Below the pieces are notes generated by a model that was not told the origin of the DNA, made no database searches, and worked only from the letters and a program-made list of their open reading frames with translations. This document shows, piece by piece, positions 11,631 to 18,026 of a stretch of DNA of 21,741 nt. Source of the stretch: a virus; the IMG/VR virus record IMGVR_UViG_3300050013_000100, positions 1 through 21,741 of that record. The stretch is one strand, 5' to 3'. Each line of letters opens with the position of its first letter. The stretch's first letter is position 1. A program made the position numbers and the translations under genes.

Positions 11631-11888
11631 ATGAAATCTTTCAAAGATCTTTATAATGAAATTTATCAGAAGACTCCCTTAAACGATTACGGTTATAAAG
11701 GGCCATTTAAGGGTGCTGATAATCATATATCTTATATAAGGGGAGATAAAGAAATATTAATTGATCTCCCTGGAAATGAATGGCACTTTATGCTTGACGG
11801 TGTGGTTAATTCTGTGGGTCCATTGGATGATAGTTCATTATTGGATTTTTTGCGTGATGTACAAAATCCTAAAATAGAGAAGATATGA
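11631..11888 (+). CDS. Hypothetical protein, 85 aa, with MKSFKD-type N-terminus
   Basis: ATG at 11631 with no Shine-Dalgarno; the upstream CATAAATA at 11618-11625 is one base off the T4 late promoter box and would start transcription at the ATG. The N-terminus MKSFKDLYNEI resembles the T4 capsid-targeting peptide of internal head proteins (MKTYQEFIAE). The rest (GPFKGADNHISYIRGDKEILIDLPGNEWHFMLDG) is beta-like and unrecognised. The gene overlaps the start of its neighbour, which has the same first six residues. A head-packaged protein is an inference from the peptide. Confidence 0.65.
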   Translation: MKSFKDLYNEIYQKTPLNDYGYKGPFKGADNHISYIRGDKEILIDLPGNEWHFMLDGVVNSVGPLDDSSLLDFLRDVQNPKIEKI

Positions 11889-12109
11889 AATCATTTAAAG
11901 ACTTCTGCATAGATATAAATAAATCAGGGGACCCGTTGACGTGGCAGGAGAAATCTAATCTTGCTCAAGAGAACCAGGCACGCCAAAGAAATGAACAGAC
12001 TGAATTGTGGCGTAAAGAGAATGATAAAAAGCTTCACAAGAATGATTTAATAGAACCGGAGGGTTCTAACTGTGGAGGTTCTACGACGCCTTCAAGTCCA
12101 GGAGTTTAA
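11885..12109 (+). CDS. Hypothetical hydrophilic protein, 74 aa, with MKSFKD N-terminus
   Basis: ATG at 11885 overlaps the stop of the preceding gene (ATGA). The N-terminus MKSFKDFCIDINKSGD repeats the MKSFKD of the upstream protein; the rest is hydrophilic and low in structure: WQEKSNLAQENQARQRNEQTEL, then a Gly/Ser/Pro end (GGSTTPSSPGV). Beyond the first residues the two proteins are unrelated. Shared short N-termini on otherwise different small proteins are what is expected of a sorting signal. The stop is five bases from tRNA-Gly. Confidence 0.6.
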   Translation: MKSFKDFCIDINKSGDPLTWQEKSNLAQENQARQRNEQTELWRKENDKKLHKNDLIEPEGSNCGGSTTPSSPGV

Positions 12110-12113
12110 TTGA

Positions 12114-12185
12114 GCGGTTGTGGGCAAACGGTTAGCCACTGTCCTTCCAAGTCAGGTTACGCGAGTTCAACCCTCGCCGGCCGCT
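12114..12185 (+). tRNA. tRNA-Gly (UCC)
   Basis: Acceptor GCGGTTG/CGGCCGC (two G-U), D-arm GGC/GCC, anticodon arm CTGTC-CTTCCAA-GTCAG with a central T-T mismatch and normal U33, anticodon UCC, T-arm GCGAG-TTCAACC-CTCGC, discriminator T. CCA is not encoded (CTC follows), unlike most tRNAs here. Confidence 0.85.
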
Positions 12186-12232
12186 CTCTGAAATAAAATT
12201 TATGCCTTATTTATGTATAAATAGTTGTATGT

Positions 12233-12308
12233 TCCCCGGTAGCTCAATGGGTAGAGCGGCGCTCCGTTAAAGCGTTGGTTGGAGTTTCGAGTACTCCCTG
12301 GGGAGCCA
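12233..12308 (+). tRNA. tRNA-Asn (GUU) with C33
   Basis: Acceptor TCCCCGG/CTGGGGA, D-arm GCTC/GAGC, anticodon arm GCGCT-CCGTTAA-AGCGT, T-arm GGAGT-TTCGAGT-ACTCC, discriminator G as in bacterial tRNA-Asn, encoded CCA at 12306-12308. Everything is canonical except position 33 (base 12265), which is C instead of U (E. coli loop CTGTTAA). Confidence 0.92.
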
Positions 12309-12320
12309 AAATTTAATAAC

Positions 12321-12364
12321 GTGTGAAAGTATATCAACTTCATTTTCTGATATACTTTTCACAC
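12321..12364 (+). terminator. Long hairpin behind tRNA-Asn, probable terminator
   Basis: GTGTGAAAGTATATCA (12321-12336) pairs with TGATATACTTTTCACAC (12348-12364): 16 pairs with a single bulged T and an 11-base loop. It separates tRNA-Asn from the next early promoter. It lacks a true T-run (ATTTGACA follows), so termination is likely but not certain. Confidence 0.55.
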
Positions 12365-12366
12365 AT

Positions 12367-12395
12367 TTGACACCCCCACTTGAATTTGTTATAAT
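12367..12395 (+). promoter_or_regulatory. Perfect sigma70 promoter with a nearly absent leader
   Basis: TTGACA at 12367-12372, 17 bases, TATAAT at 12390-12395. Predicted +1 near 12402; the ATG is at 12405. Begins two bases after the hairpin at 12321-12364. Confidence 0.87.
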
Positions 12396-12404
12396 TATAT
12401 TGTT

Positions 12405-12818
12405 ATGTCATTGATGAAACTAGCGTTCAGTGGAACACGAAAGGGTATGTCAGATAATCAGAAAAAACAATTGATTAACCGGCTAGAAACTTTCCAAAAA
12501 TTAGGGTATGAATTTGAGTGGCACCATGGTTGTTGTGTGGGGTCCGATGTCCAATTTGATGGAATTGTGAGGCATTTTAAATCAAGTGGGCATTTACATC
12601 CATCTAATATAACTAGGACAACTGTTGATTGTTTTGAATTGGAAGATGTACTATATCCTTCTTTGCCTCCAATTATACGGGACCACATTATGGTTGATGT
12701 TTCGGATACTTTAATTGCGGCTCCAGATAGTGATACAGAAAAATTGAGAAGTGGAACTTGGGCCACAGTTAGATATGCTCGTAAGAGGGATATAAATATT
12801 TTTATGTTGGAAAGATGA
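12405..12818 (+). CDS. SLOG-family (cpYpsA-related) nucleotide-binding protein
   Basis: 137 residues. The start MKLAFSGTRKGMSDNQKKQL, then WHHGCCVGSDVQFDGIVR, then VDVSDTLIAAPDSDTEKLRSGTWATVRYARKR matches the cpYpsA-related SLOG family: a Rossmann-like fold with the GTR strand-loop, an HHGxCxGxD strand and a GTWxTxRYARK helix start. SLOG proteins bind nucleotides or nucleotide-derived ligands, and some act with defence or toxin systems; the ligand here is unknown. The internal Met4 (12414) is an alternative start. The upstream promoter leaves only a few bases of leader. TATAAATA occurs near its end (12791-12798), upstream of the next gene. Confidence 0.8.
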   Translation: MSLMKLAFSGTRKGMSDNQKKQLINRLETFQKLGYEFEWHHGCCVGSDVQFDGIVRHFKSSGHLHPSNITRTTVDCFELEDVLYPSLPPIIRDHIMVDVSDTLIAAPDSDTEKLRSGTWATVRYARKRDINIFMLER

Positions 12819-12819
12819 T

Positions 12820-12969
12820 ATGAAAAAAGAACGCCGGTTTGTAATAAATGGGCTCGAAAAGAAGATCTCTTTCGATACATATGAAGAATGCTGCAATTAT
12901 GTAGACCGCTTGTCGAAGGAAGAAATTCTAAAGTGTTCTGTAATTGATACTGAATTTATAGGGACGTAG
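12820..12969 (+). CDS. Small hypothetical protein, 49 aa
   Basis: ATG at 12820, two bases after the preceding stop, and preceded by GGAAAG. Product begins MKKERRFVINGLEKKISFDTYE, then ECCNYVDRLSKEEILK, ending EFIGT; it looks like a small alpha/beta protein. The stop TAG at 12967-12969 is exactly U8-A9-G10 of tRNA-Gln, so the last residues are encoded by the tRNA acceptor strand. Not recognised. Overlap with the tRNA is the notable point. Confidence 0.5.
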   Translation: MKKERRFVINGLEKKISFDTYEECCNYVDRLSKEEILKCSVIDTEFIGT

Positions 12970-13035
12970 CTTAATCTGGTAGAGCGGTGGGCCTTGGACC
13001 CATTTACCTCAGTTCAAATCTGGGCGTCCTTACCA
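12960..13035 (+). tRNA. tRNA-Gln (UUG) with C33
   Basis: Acceptor AGGGACG/CGTCCTT (one G-U), D-arm GCTT/GAGC, anticodon arm GTGGG-CCTTGGA-CCCAT, T-arm CTCAG-TTCAAAT-CTGGG, discriminator A, encoded CCA at 13033-13035. By stem geometry the anticodon is UUG with C at position 33 (base 12993) and G at 37. A Pro (UGG) reading would need a shifted loop that breaks the stem, but G37 is Pro-like, so identity is less sure than for the other tRNAs. Confidence 0.8.
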
Positions 13036-13038
13036 AAT

Positions 13039-13101
13039 TTATATAATTTTGGAACATTTAAATCCCTTATGGTGTTTTCTTTTTCCTTCCTTAATTTTCA
13101 A
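13039..13101 (-). pseudogene. Remnant of a homing-endonuclease C-terminus
   Basis: On the minus strand the sequence reads LKIKEGKRKHHKGFKCSKII and then stops at 13039-13041. This closely matches the end of the GIY-YIG protein at 4829-5635 (VSQGKHKHHKGFKCKNL). The nucleotide similarity is also visible (ACATTTAAATCC shared). It lies just after a tRNA, in the same antisense orientation as the intact gene. The rest of the endonuclease is gone, cut off near the promoter at 13105. Confidence 0.7.
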
Positions 13102-13104
13102 CAC

Positions 13105-13133
13105 TTGACATTTTGCATAAAATTTGATATAAT
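13105..13133 (+). promoter_or_regulatory. Perfect sigma70-type early promoter
   Basis: TTGACA at 13105-13110, 17 bases, TATAAT at 13128-13133. Predicted +1 near 13140, about 12 bases before the ATG at 13152. A TATAAATA at 13141-13148 lies between them. Confidence 0.87.
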
Positions 13134-13151
13134 TGAATATTATAAATATAT

Positions 13152-13481
13152 ATGAATAAAATAATACAAGGAACCAATGGTATGTTAGATCAACTTAATT
13201 GGGTCAAAATGTCAAAACAATGTTGGACTTTGGTCGACCCCGATTGCAAGGTGATGGCGGTAATTTATACTGCGTATGATGAATCCGACGGTGACGAAAA
13301 TTTTATTTGGGATGTTGAAATTGAGGGGGAAGAATTTGGTTCTTATGTGAGTCTTTATTGTGCTAAAATGGCCGTCCAAAAAGCGATTTATGAATTTGAA
13401 GCCAAGATGGCGGCATCCGAAAAAAGAGCCAAAACTCGAAAGAAAAAAGAGGTCAAGGTGAAAAGTGTTGCAAAAAAATAA
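13152..13481 (+). CDS. Hypothetical protein, 109 aa, with Lys-rich tail
   Basis: ATG at 13152, no Shine-Dalgarno, about 12 bases from the predicted transcript start. The main part (LNWVKMSKQCWTLVDPDCKVMAVIYTAYDESDGDENFIWDVEIEGEEFGSYVSLYCAKMAVQKAIYEFEAKM) has a beta-beta-alpha pattern typical of small phage proteins that carry a double-stranded-RNA-binding-like or similar alpha/beta fold; this is impression only. The tail EKRAKTRKKKEVKVKSVAKK is basic and resembles the tail of the protein at 4302. The end overlaps the dUTPase start by 17 bases. Confidence 0.65.
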   Translation: MNKIIQGTNGMLDQLNWVKMSKQCWTLVDPDCKVMAVIYTAYDESDGDENFIWDVEIEGEEFGSYVSLYCAKMAVQKAIYEFEAKMAASEKRAKTRKKKEVKVKSVAKK

Positions 13482-13977
13482 TTTAGGATTTTATAAATTG
13501 AGTAAAGAGGTATTGACACCTGAACGTGCAACACCAGGATCTGCCGCTTTTGATATTCGTGTTTGGTTGGATGGTTGTGCTGTTTCGGCATTCACCGATC
13601 ATAATGAACAGATTTTGGTTGATACAAACGATAATATCTTAATGCTTATGCCAGGTTTTCGGTATAAAATTCCTACCGGATTAATATTTGATATTCCAGA
13701 GGGATTTAGATTGGATTTGAATATCCGCGGTGGTACTGGACTCAAAAAGGGTTTGTGTTTGGCAAATGATACTGGGATAGTTGATTACGATTATGTCCAA
13801 GAACTTTTTATTTTAGTATTAAATACCAGTAAATCTGTTGTTAGTTTAGAAAACCATGAGAGAATTGCCCAAGTGAAATTAGAAAAAGTAGAAGATGTTA
13901 ATTTATTGGAGTTAGATGTTCCACCGGATCAAAAAACAATTCGTGATGGAGGATTTAATTCTACTGGAGTGAAATGA
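13465..13977 (+). CDS. dut: dUTPase (deoxyuridine triphosphatase)
   Basis: 170 residues with the five trimeric-dUTPase motifs in order: I PGSAAFDI (24-31), II NIRGGTGLKKG (86-96), III NDTGIVDYDY with the catalytic-type Asp at 107 (101-110), IV RIAQVKLEKV (133-142), V RDGGFNSTG (160-168). Motif II has RGGTG in place of the more usual PRSG/S. The enzyme splits dUTP to dUMP and diphosphate, keeping uracil out of phage DNA. The start is GTG at 13465 with AAGG about seven bases upstream; TTG at 13468 is an alternative. About 20 residues between motifs I and II (GCAVSAFTDHNEQILVDTND) are an insertion. The gene overlaps its upstream neighbour and the lysin start (ATGA at 13974). Confidence 0.93.
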   Translation: MLQKNNLGFYKLSKEVLTPERATPGSAAFDIRVWLDGCAVSAFTDHNEQILVDTNDNILMLMPGFRYKIPTGLIFDIPEGFRLDLNIRGGTGLKKGLCLANDTGIVDYDYVQELFILVLNTSKSVVSLENHERIAQVKLEKVEDVNLLELDVPPDQKTIRDGGFNSTGVK

Positions 13978-14534
13978 AATCACCAGAAACAATTAAACAA
14001 TTGGCAGAGGCAGCAGTCCATTGTGAATTACTTACTCCCACTTGTCCAGGAGAAATCCCTATGGGACAAGCGGCATTAGAGAGTGGATGGTTAGATCATG
14101 CACCAAATTATAATTGTTTTGGAATAAAATCTTATAAAAATGAATATGGCCGGCAGTTATTGTTTACTAAGGAATGGTTTACAGATAAAGAACTGAAATA
14201 TTTTTTGGGATTAGGAGATAGTAGGACAGCAAATTTAGTTGATCCTAGTGTACCTCCACGTCAAGATGGAAGACGAAAATATAAAGTACAAGATTGGTTT
14301 GCTACCTTTGCTTGTTTGGGAGATTGTTTTGCCAAACGAGCCCAATTATTCAGTGCAGGTCGGTATGCTCCAATAGCAGCCGCCTATGCTATTGATAAAA
14401 AATTGGAAAAATGTGTTAGATCATTTTCTCCGATTTATGCTACAGATCCCCATTATGCGGATACTTTGTTGCAAATAATTAATCAATCGGATATCCAGAT
14501 GGCATTGAAGACCGCTAGATCAAATAAAACTTAG
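13974..14534 (+). CDS. Glucosaminidase-type lysin (FlgJ-like peptidoglycan hydrolase)
   Basis: 186 residues. QAALESGW (32-39) carries the catalytic Glu36, followed by NYNCFGIKSY (45-54), the NxFGIK motif of the FlgJ/LytG glucosaminidase domain. The C-terminal half has the usual WFATFACLGDCFAKRAQLF and YATDPHYADTLLQII blocks. It cuts the glycan strand of peptidoglycan. No signal peptide and no membrane span, so it would need a holin or other export. Finding a lysin within the early replication region is unusual for T4-type phages and may mean horizontal gain. The start overlaps the dut stop (ATGA), so translation is coupled. Confidence 0.87.
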   Translation: MKSPETIKQLAEAAVHCELLTPTCPGEIPMGQAALESGWLDHAPNYNCFGIKSYKNEYGRQLLFTKEWFTDKELKYFLGLGDSRTANLVDPSVPPRQDGRRKYKVQDWFATFACLGDCFAKRAQLFSAGRYAPIAAAYAIDKKLEKCVRSFSPIYATDPHYADTLLQIINQSDIQMALKTARSNKT

Positions 14535-14553
14535 TTGTTCCTCAGAATGTTGC

Positions 14554-14582
14554 TTGACATTCATTATTTCATGTGTTATAAT
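14554..14582 (+). promoter_or_regulatory. Perfect sigma70-type promoter for DNA polymerase
   Basis: TTGACA at 14554-14559, 17 bases, TATAAT at 14577-14582. Predicted +1 near 14589, eight bases before the polymerase ATG at 14597. No ribosome-binding site fits in that leader. Confidence 0.87.
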
Positions 14583-14596
14583 TAAAAAGTATAATC

Positions 14597-16259
14597 ATGA
14601 ATAAATTCTACACAAATGTACAATGTAGTGGTAATAAAATCCTTGTAAAAGAAGTAGTAGACGGAAAAAGAAGAAGATTTGATGTCCCTTATAAACCTAC
14701 TTTATACGTTCAAGGAAATAAAAATAGTCAATTTCATACATTAGATGATGCCCCAGTTGAACCTTTAAAATTTGATTCAATTAAAGAAGCAAGAGAATTT
14801 CTAAAGATAAATGAAGGTGTTCAAGATTACCCGATTTATGGAAATACTCAATATCAGTATGCTTATATAGCGGATAATTATCCGGAACATGAAATAAATT
14901 ATAATTTAAAGGATATTGCCATTTACATTATAGATATTGAAAATGAAAATGAAAATACTTTTACGAAGGATGCTTCCGATAATGCGTTAGATAGGATAAA
15001 TGTCATTACATTAAAAAATCTTAATGAGGATTTTTATTACGTTTTCACTTTTGCTGATGATGAAATTTACAATAAAAATAATAGGTATAAACCAGGAAAA
15101 AATATCAAACATTATGAATTTGAATCTGAAGAGGAAATGCTCCTGGGATTCCTTGATATTTGGCGTAAATTGGATCCGGATATTATAACCGGATGGAATT
15201 CAAGGTTCTATGACCTTCCTTATTTGTATAATAGATTAGTTTTGTTGTTCAATGAAAAGACAGCAAAACGTCTTTCTCCATGGAATAATGTACAAGCGGA
15301 AACTGTAAATTTCATGAACCAGGATCGTAATTGTTATGCGATTGCTGGAATCTCTCAATTGGATTATTTGCAATTGTATAAAAAGAATGTGATGGATCCG
15401 AGAGAAAATTATAAATTGGATTTTATTGCAAAAACTGAATTAAAAGGTATAGGTAAATTAGATTGGCAAGAAAAATACAATACAATGAAGGATTTCTATA
15501 CTAAAGATTTCCAGATGTTTGTGGAGTACAATACTCAAGATGTACATTTAATTGATTTATTAGAAGAAAAACGCAAATTACTTGAATTGGTTATTGATGT
15601 TGCTTATATTGCTAAGGTTAATTATGTTGATGTTTTGGCACAAACACGAACATGGGATATATTAATTTATAATTGGCTTAAACAAGAAAATATTGTTATT
15701 CCTCAAAAAGATTTTCAAGAAAAAACAGATCAATTTGTTGGTGCATATGTTAAAGATCCTAAACCGGGGATGTATTATAATGTAGTTTCTTTTGACGTAG
15801 CTTCTCTATATCCTAATATTATTCGTGTTTTAAATATTGGTCCAGAAACTAAACAACCTAAATTTAAAACTTTATTAAATTCGGATGATGTTTTATCCCA
15901 AAATGTAAATTGGAAAAATGCTTTGAAAATTGCTACGGATAATGGTTGTACCTTAGCATCTAATGGAGTTTTTTATAGCAAGATTAAACAAAGTTTTTAT
16001 AGTCGAATGATTGCAGTTTTGTTTGATAAAAGAAAAGGATATCAAAAGAGGGTTAGAGATTCCAAAATAGAAATTGAGGAAATTAATTTGGAAATACAAA
16101 AAAGACTAAATGGTATTGATGAAACGAAAGGGGAATGTTTTTGAGAGATTATTCAAATTTGTCAATAAAACAATTAGAAGAAAAAAGAAAACAATTAGTT
16201 AATGATGTTTCAGCATATGACGTAAAACAAAAATCAACAAAAATCCTTATGAATTCCCT
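14597..16259 (+). CDS. 43: DNA polymerase gp43, exon 1 (with an internal -1 frameshift)
   Basis: T4-like family B replicative polymerase. Exonuclease motifs: Exo I DIE at 113-115, Exo II GWNSRFYD (199-206), Exo III YNTQD (311-315). Polymerase motif A is SFDVASLYPNIIR with Asp400. The frame from 14597 stops at 16142-16144 just after TTTTT at 16138-16142. The next frame continues in register with the protein (LRDYSNLSIKQLEEKRKQL, then VKQKSTKILMNSL) up to 16259, where the group I intron begins. One extra T would restore the frame. So the gene is broken here, is read by -1 slippage on TTTTTGA, or carries a sequencing error. The first half alone (515 aa) would have exonuclease activity but no motif B or C. 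Confidence 0.9.
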
Positions 16260-16494
16260 AAAATAAGTATGGGGCTTCAATAAGAAATTATTGAATGTGA
16301 AAGAGTATAAATTGCTGGAAACTCCTTAGAGCCATTTCTACCAAAGGTAACAATGAAATGGATTGGACAATCAGCAGCCAAATATCAAAAAATGATAGAG
16401 GTTCAGAGACTATAATTACTCCTTCTTTAAAAGAAGATGGTATAGTCCAGACTACAACGCATTAATTGCGGTTCATGAAAATGAAAGTAGTAAG
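16260..16494 (+). ncRNA. Group I intron (self-splicing), 235 nt, no ORF
   Basis: P1: exon CCCT at 16256-16259 pairs with GGGG at 16271-16274, giving the required U-G at the 5' splice site. P2: TTCAATAA/TTATTGAA around a GAAA tetraloop (16276-16295). P4 strands around GCTG (16314-16317) and CAGC near 16382-16388. P5 region CCATTTC/GAAATGG (16332-16361). R-like element GTTCAGAGACTATA (16401-16414) and S-like element AAGATGGTATAGTCC (16434-16448), with P7 formed by GACTATA/TATAGTC. P8: CTTCTT/AAGAAG (16422-16436). The intron ends in G at 16494. Splicing gives CT+G TAC GGC, that is Leu-Tyr-Gly, restoring polymerase motif B. These core elements resemble the T4 td/nrdB/sunY introns. Confidence 0.92.
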
Positions 16495-17581
16495 GTACGG
16501 CGCATATGGTTCTCAATGGTTCCGTTTTTATGATCTTGATAACGCAATTGCAGTAACACAAACTGGACAATTTATTATTCAATGGATTCAAAAAGGAATA
16601 AATAAACATTTTAATTCTTTGTTTGGAACAAAAAATGAAGATTATGTAATTTATTCTGATACAGATTCGGTTTATGTTACATTAGATAAAATTGTATCTC
16701 ACGTTTTTAAGGATAAAAATCCTACTAAAGAAAAAATAATTTCTTTTATGGATAAAATTTGTAAAGAAAAACTTGAACCAGAAATTGATAGATTGTTTGA
16801 GGAAATTACAGACAAACTTATTAATGGTATGAAAGCAGAAAAACCAATATTAAGTATGAAACGTGAAGTAATTGCCGATCGTGCTATATGGGGATCAAAG
16901 AAACATTACATTTTGCAGGTATGGAATTCAGAAGGTGATAATTATTTTGAGTGTTTAGAATGTCATAATAATTTTTCTGGTTATTCTGATATTGCTCCAC
17001 CTTGTAATGAATGTAAGAGTAAGAATACTAAACGCGCGTCCAAATTAAAAATTATGGGGTTTGATATGGTTAAATCTAGTTTACCCCAAGTCGTTAAGGA
17101 CGCCATGCGTAAAGCGGTCAATATTATTATGACAGGCACCCAAACTGAATTGGCAAAATTTATTGATGAAATACGAAACCAATTTATGAAATTGCCGGTT
17201 GAAGATATCTCTTTTCCTCGAAGTGTAAATAATCTGGATAAGTGGACCGATACGGTGGAAACATATACAAAGGGAACGCCAATACAAGTTAAAGCAGTTT
17301 TATTACATAATAATTATTTGAAGGAACTTGGTTTGGAATCTAGATATGCTCCAATCGCATCATCGGAAAAAATTAAATTTGTTTATTTAAAACAACCTAA
17401 TCCTATTCATGATAAAGTGATTGCATTTAATGGTAAATTTCCAAAAGAATTTAATCTTAACAAGTATGTTGATTATTCTGAAATGTTCAATTTATCATTC
17501 ATTAAACCTCTTGAGAAGATATTGGAACCTATAGGATGGACAAGTGATGAAATTGTAGATATGGAGAAATTTTTTATATAG
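16495..17581 (+). CDS. 43: DNA polymerase gp43, exon 2
   Basis: Begins with the third base of the split Leu codon, then YGAYGSQWFRFYDLDNA: the second half of motif B (KxxxNSxYG; exon 1 supplies KILMNSL). Motif C is YSDTDSVYV. Thumb motifs follow (PILSMKREVIADRAIWGSKKHYILQV, KIMGFDMVKSSLP) up to the C-terminal DIVDMEKFFI, the acidic-hydrophobic end through which gp43 contacts the clamp. Between KKHYILQV and KIMG there is an extra segment with CLEC (16952-16963) and CNEC (17003-17014), a probable zinc ribbon not present in T4 gp43. Without splicing this part would be read from ATG 16466 with ten unrelated residues, an unlikely product. Confidence 0.92.
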
Positions 17582-17582
17582 T

Positions 17583-18026
17583 ATGAAAAATAAAACAACA
17601 GAACGGCCCTCTAAGGAAGATATTGCTAAAATAGCAGATAAACTGGGTGCCACTTCAAATATAGGTAATAAGAGAAAATTTGAATCTGGTGCCACTAGGG
17701 ATTTAGATGAAGCCAAACATGATTATGAAGCATGTTTATCTCCACTGGTTTTAGAACGATACGGAGAATACATGTTACAATGTAGTTATTTATCCGATGG
17801 TACCAGGAGACCAGATGATAATTGGATGAAGGGTATACCCATTACATCATATATGAAATCGATGTTGCGGCATGTGTTTCATGTATGGAAATTACACCGT
17901 GGTTTTAAAGTAGAAGAAAAAGGAAAATCTGTAGATATTGAGACCGCTTTATGTGGGGTTTTATTTAATACGATGGGGTATCTTTTTGAATTATTGAAAG
18001 TAAAAAAGGAGTATAATGACAGGTGA
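17583..18026 (+). CDS. dATP/dGTP diphosphohydrolase-like protein (N-terminal-domain family)
   Basis: 147 residues. The core ESGATRDLDEAKHDYEACLSPLVLERYGEYM, SDGTRRPDDNWMKGIPITSYMKSMLRHVFHVWKLHRG matches the phage family (Pfam dATP/dGTP diphosphohydrolase N-terminal domain) with signature GA.RD...K.D....SP..LER.AEYM and DNW.KGI....Y..SL.RH. The member from a Z-genome vibriophage (MazZ) produces dGMP for dZTP synthesis, but many family members come from phages with ordinary DNA. It starts one base after the polymerase stop and overlaps the HD-domain gene. Acts in the cytoplasm on deoxynucleotides; substrate not certain. Confidence 0.75.
   Translation: MKNKTTERPSKEDIAKIADKLGATSNIGNKRKFESGATRDLDEAKHDYEACLSPLVLERYGEYMLQCSYLSDGTRRPDDNWMKGIPITSYMKSMLRHVFHVWKLHRGFKVEEKGKSVDIETALCGVLFNTMGYLFELLKVKKEYNDR

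Noticed and set aside
16466-16494. Separate start for a second polymerase polypeptide at ATG 16466
   Set aside because: These bases belong to the 3' end of the intron; splicing joins exon 2 at 16495 and restores motif B.
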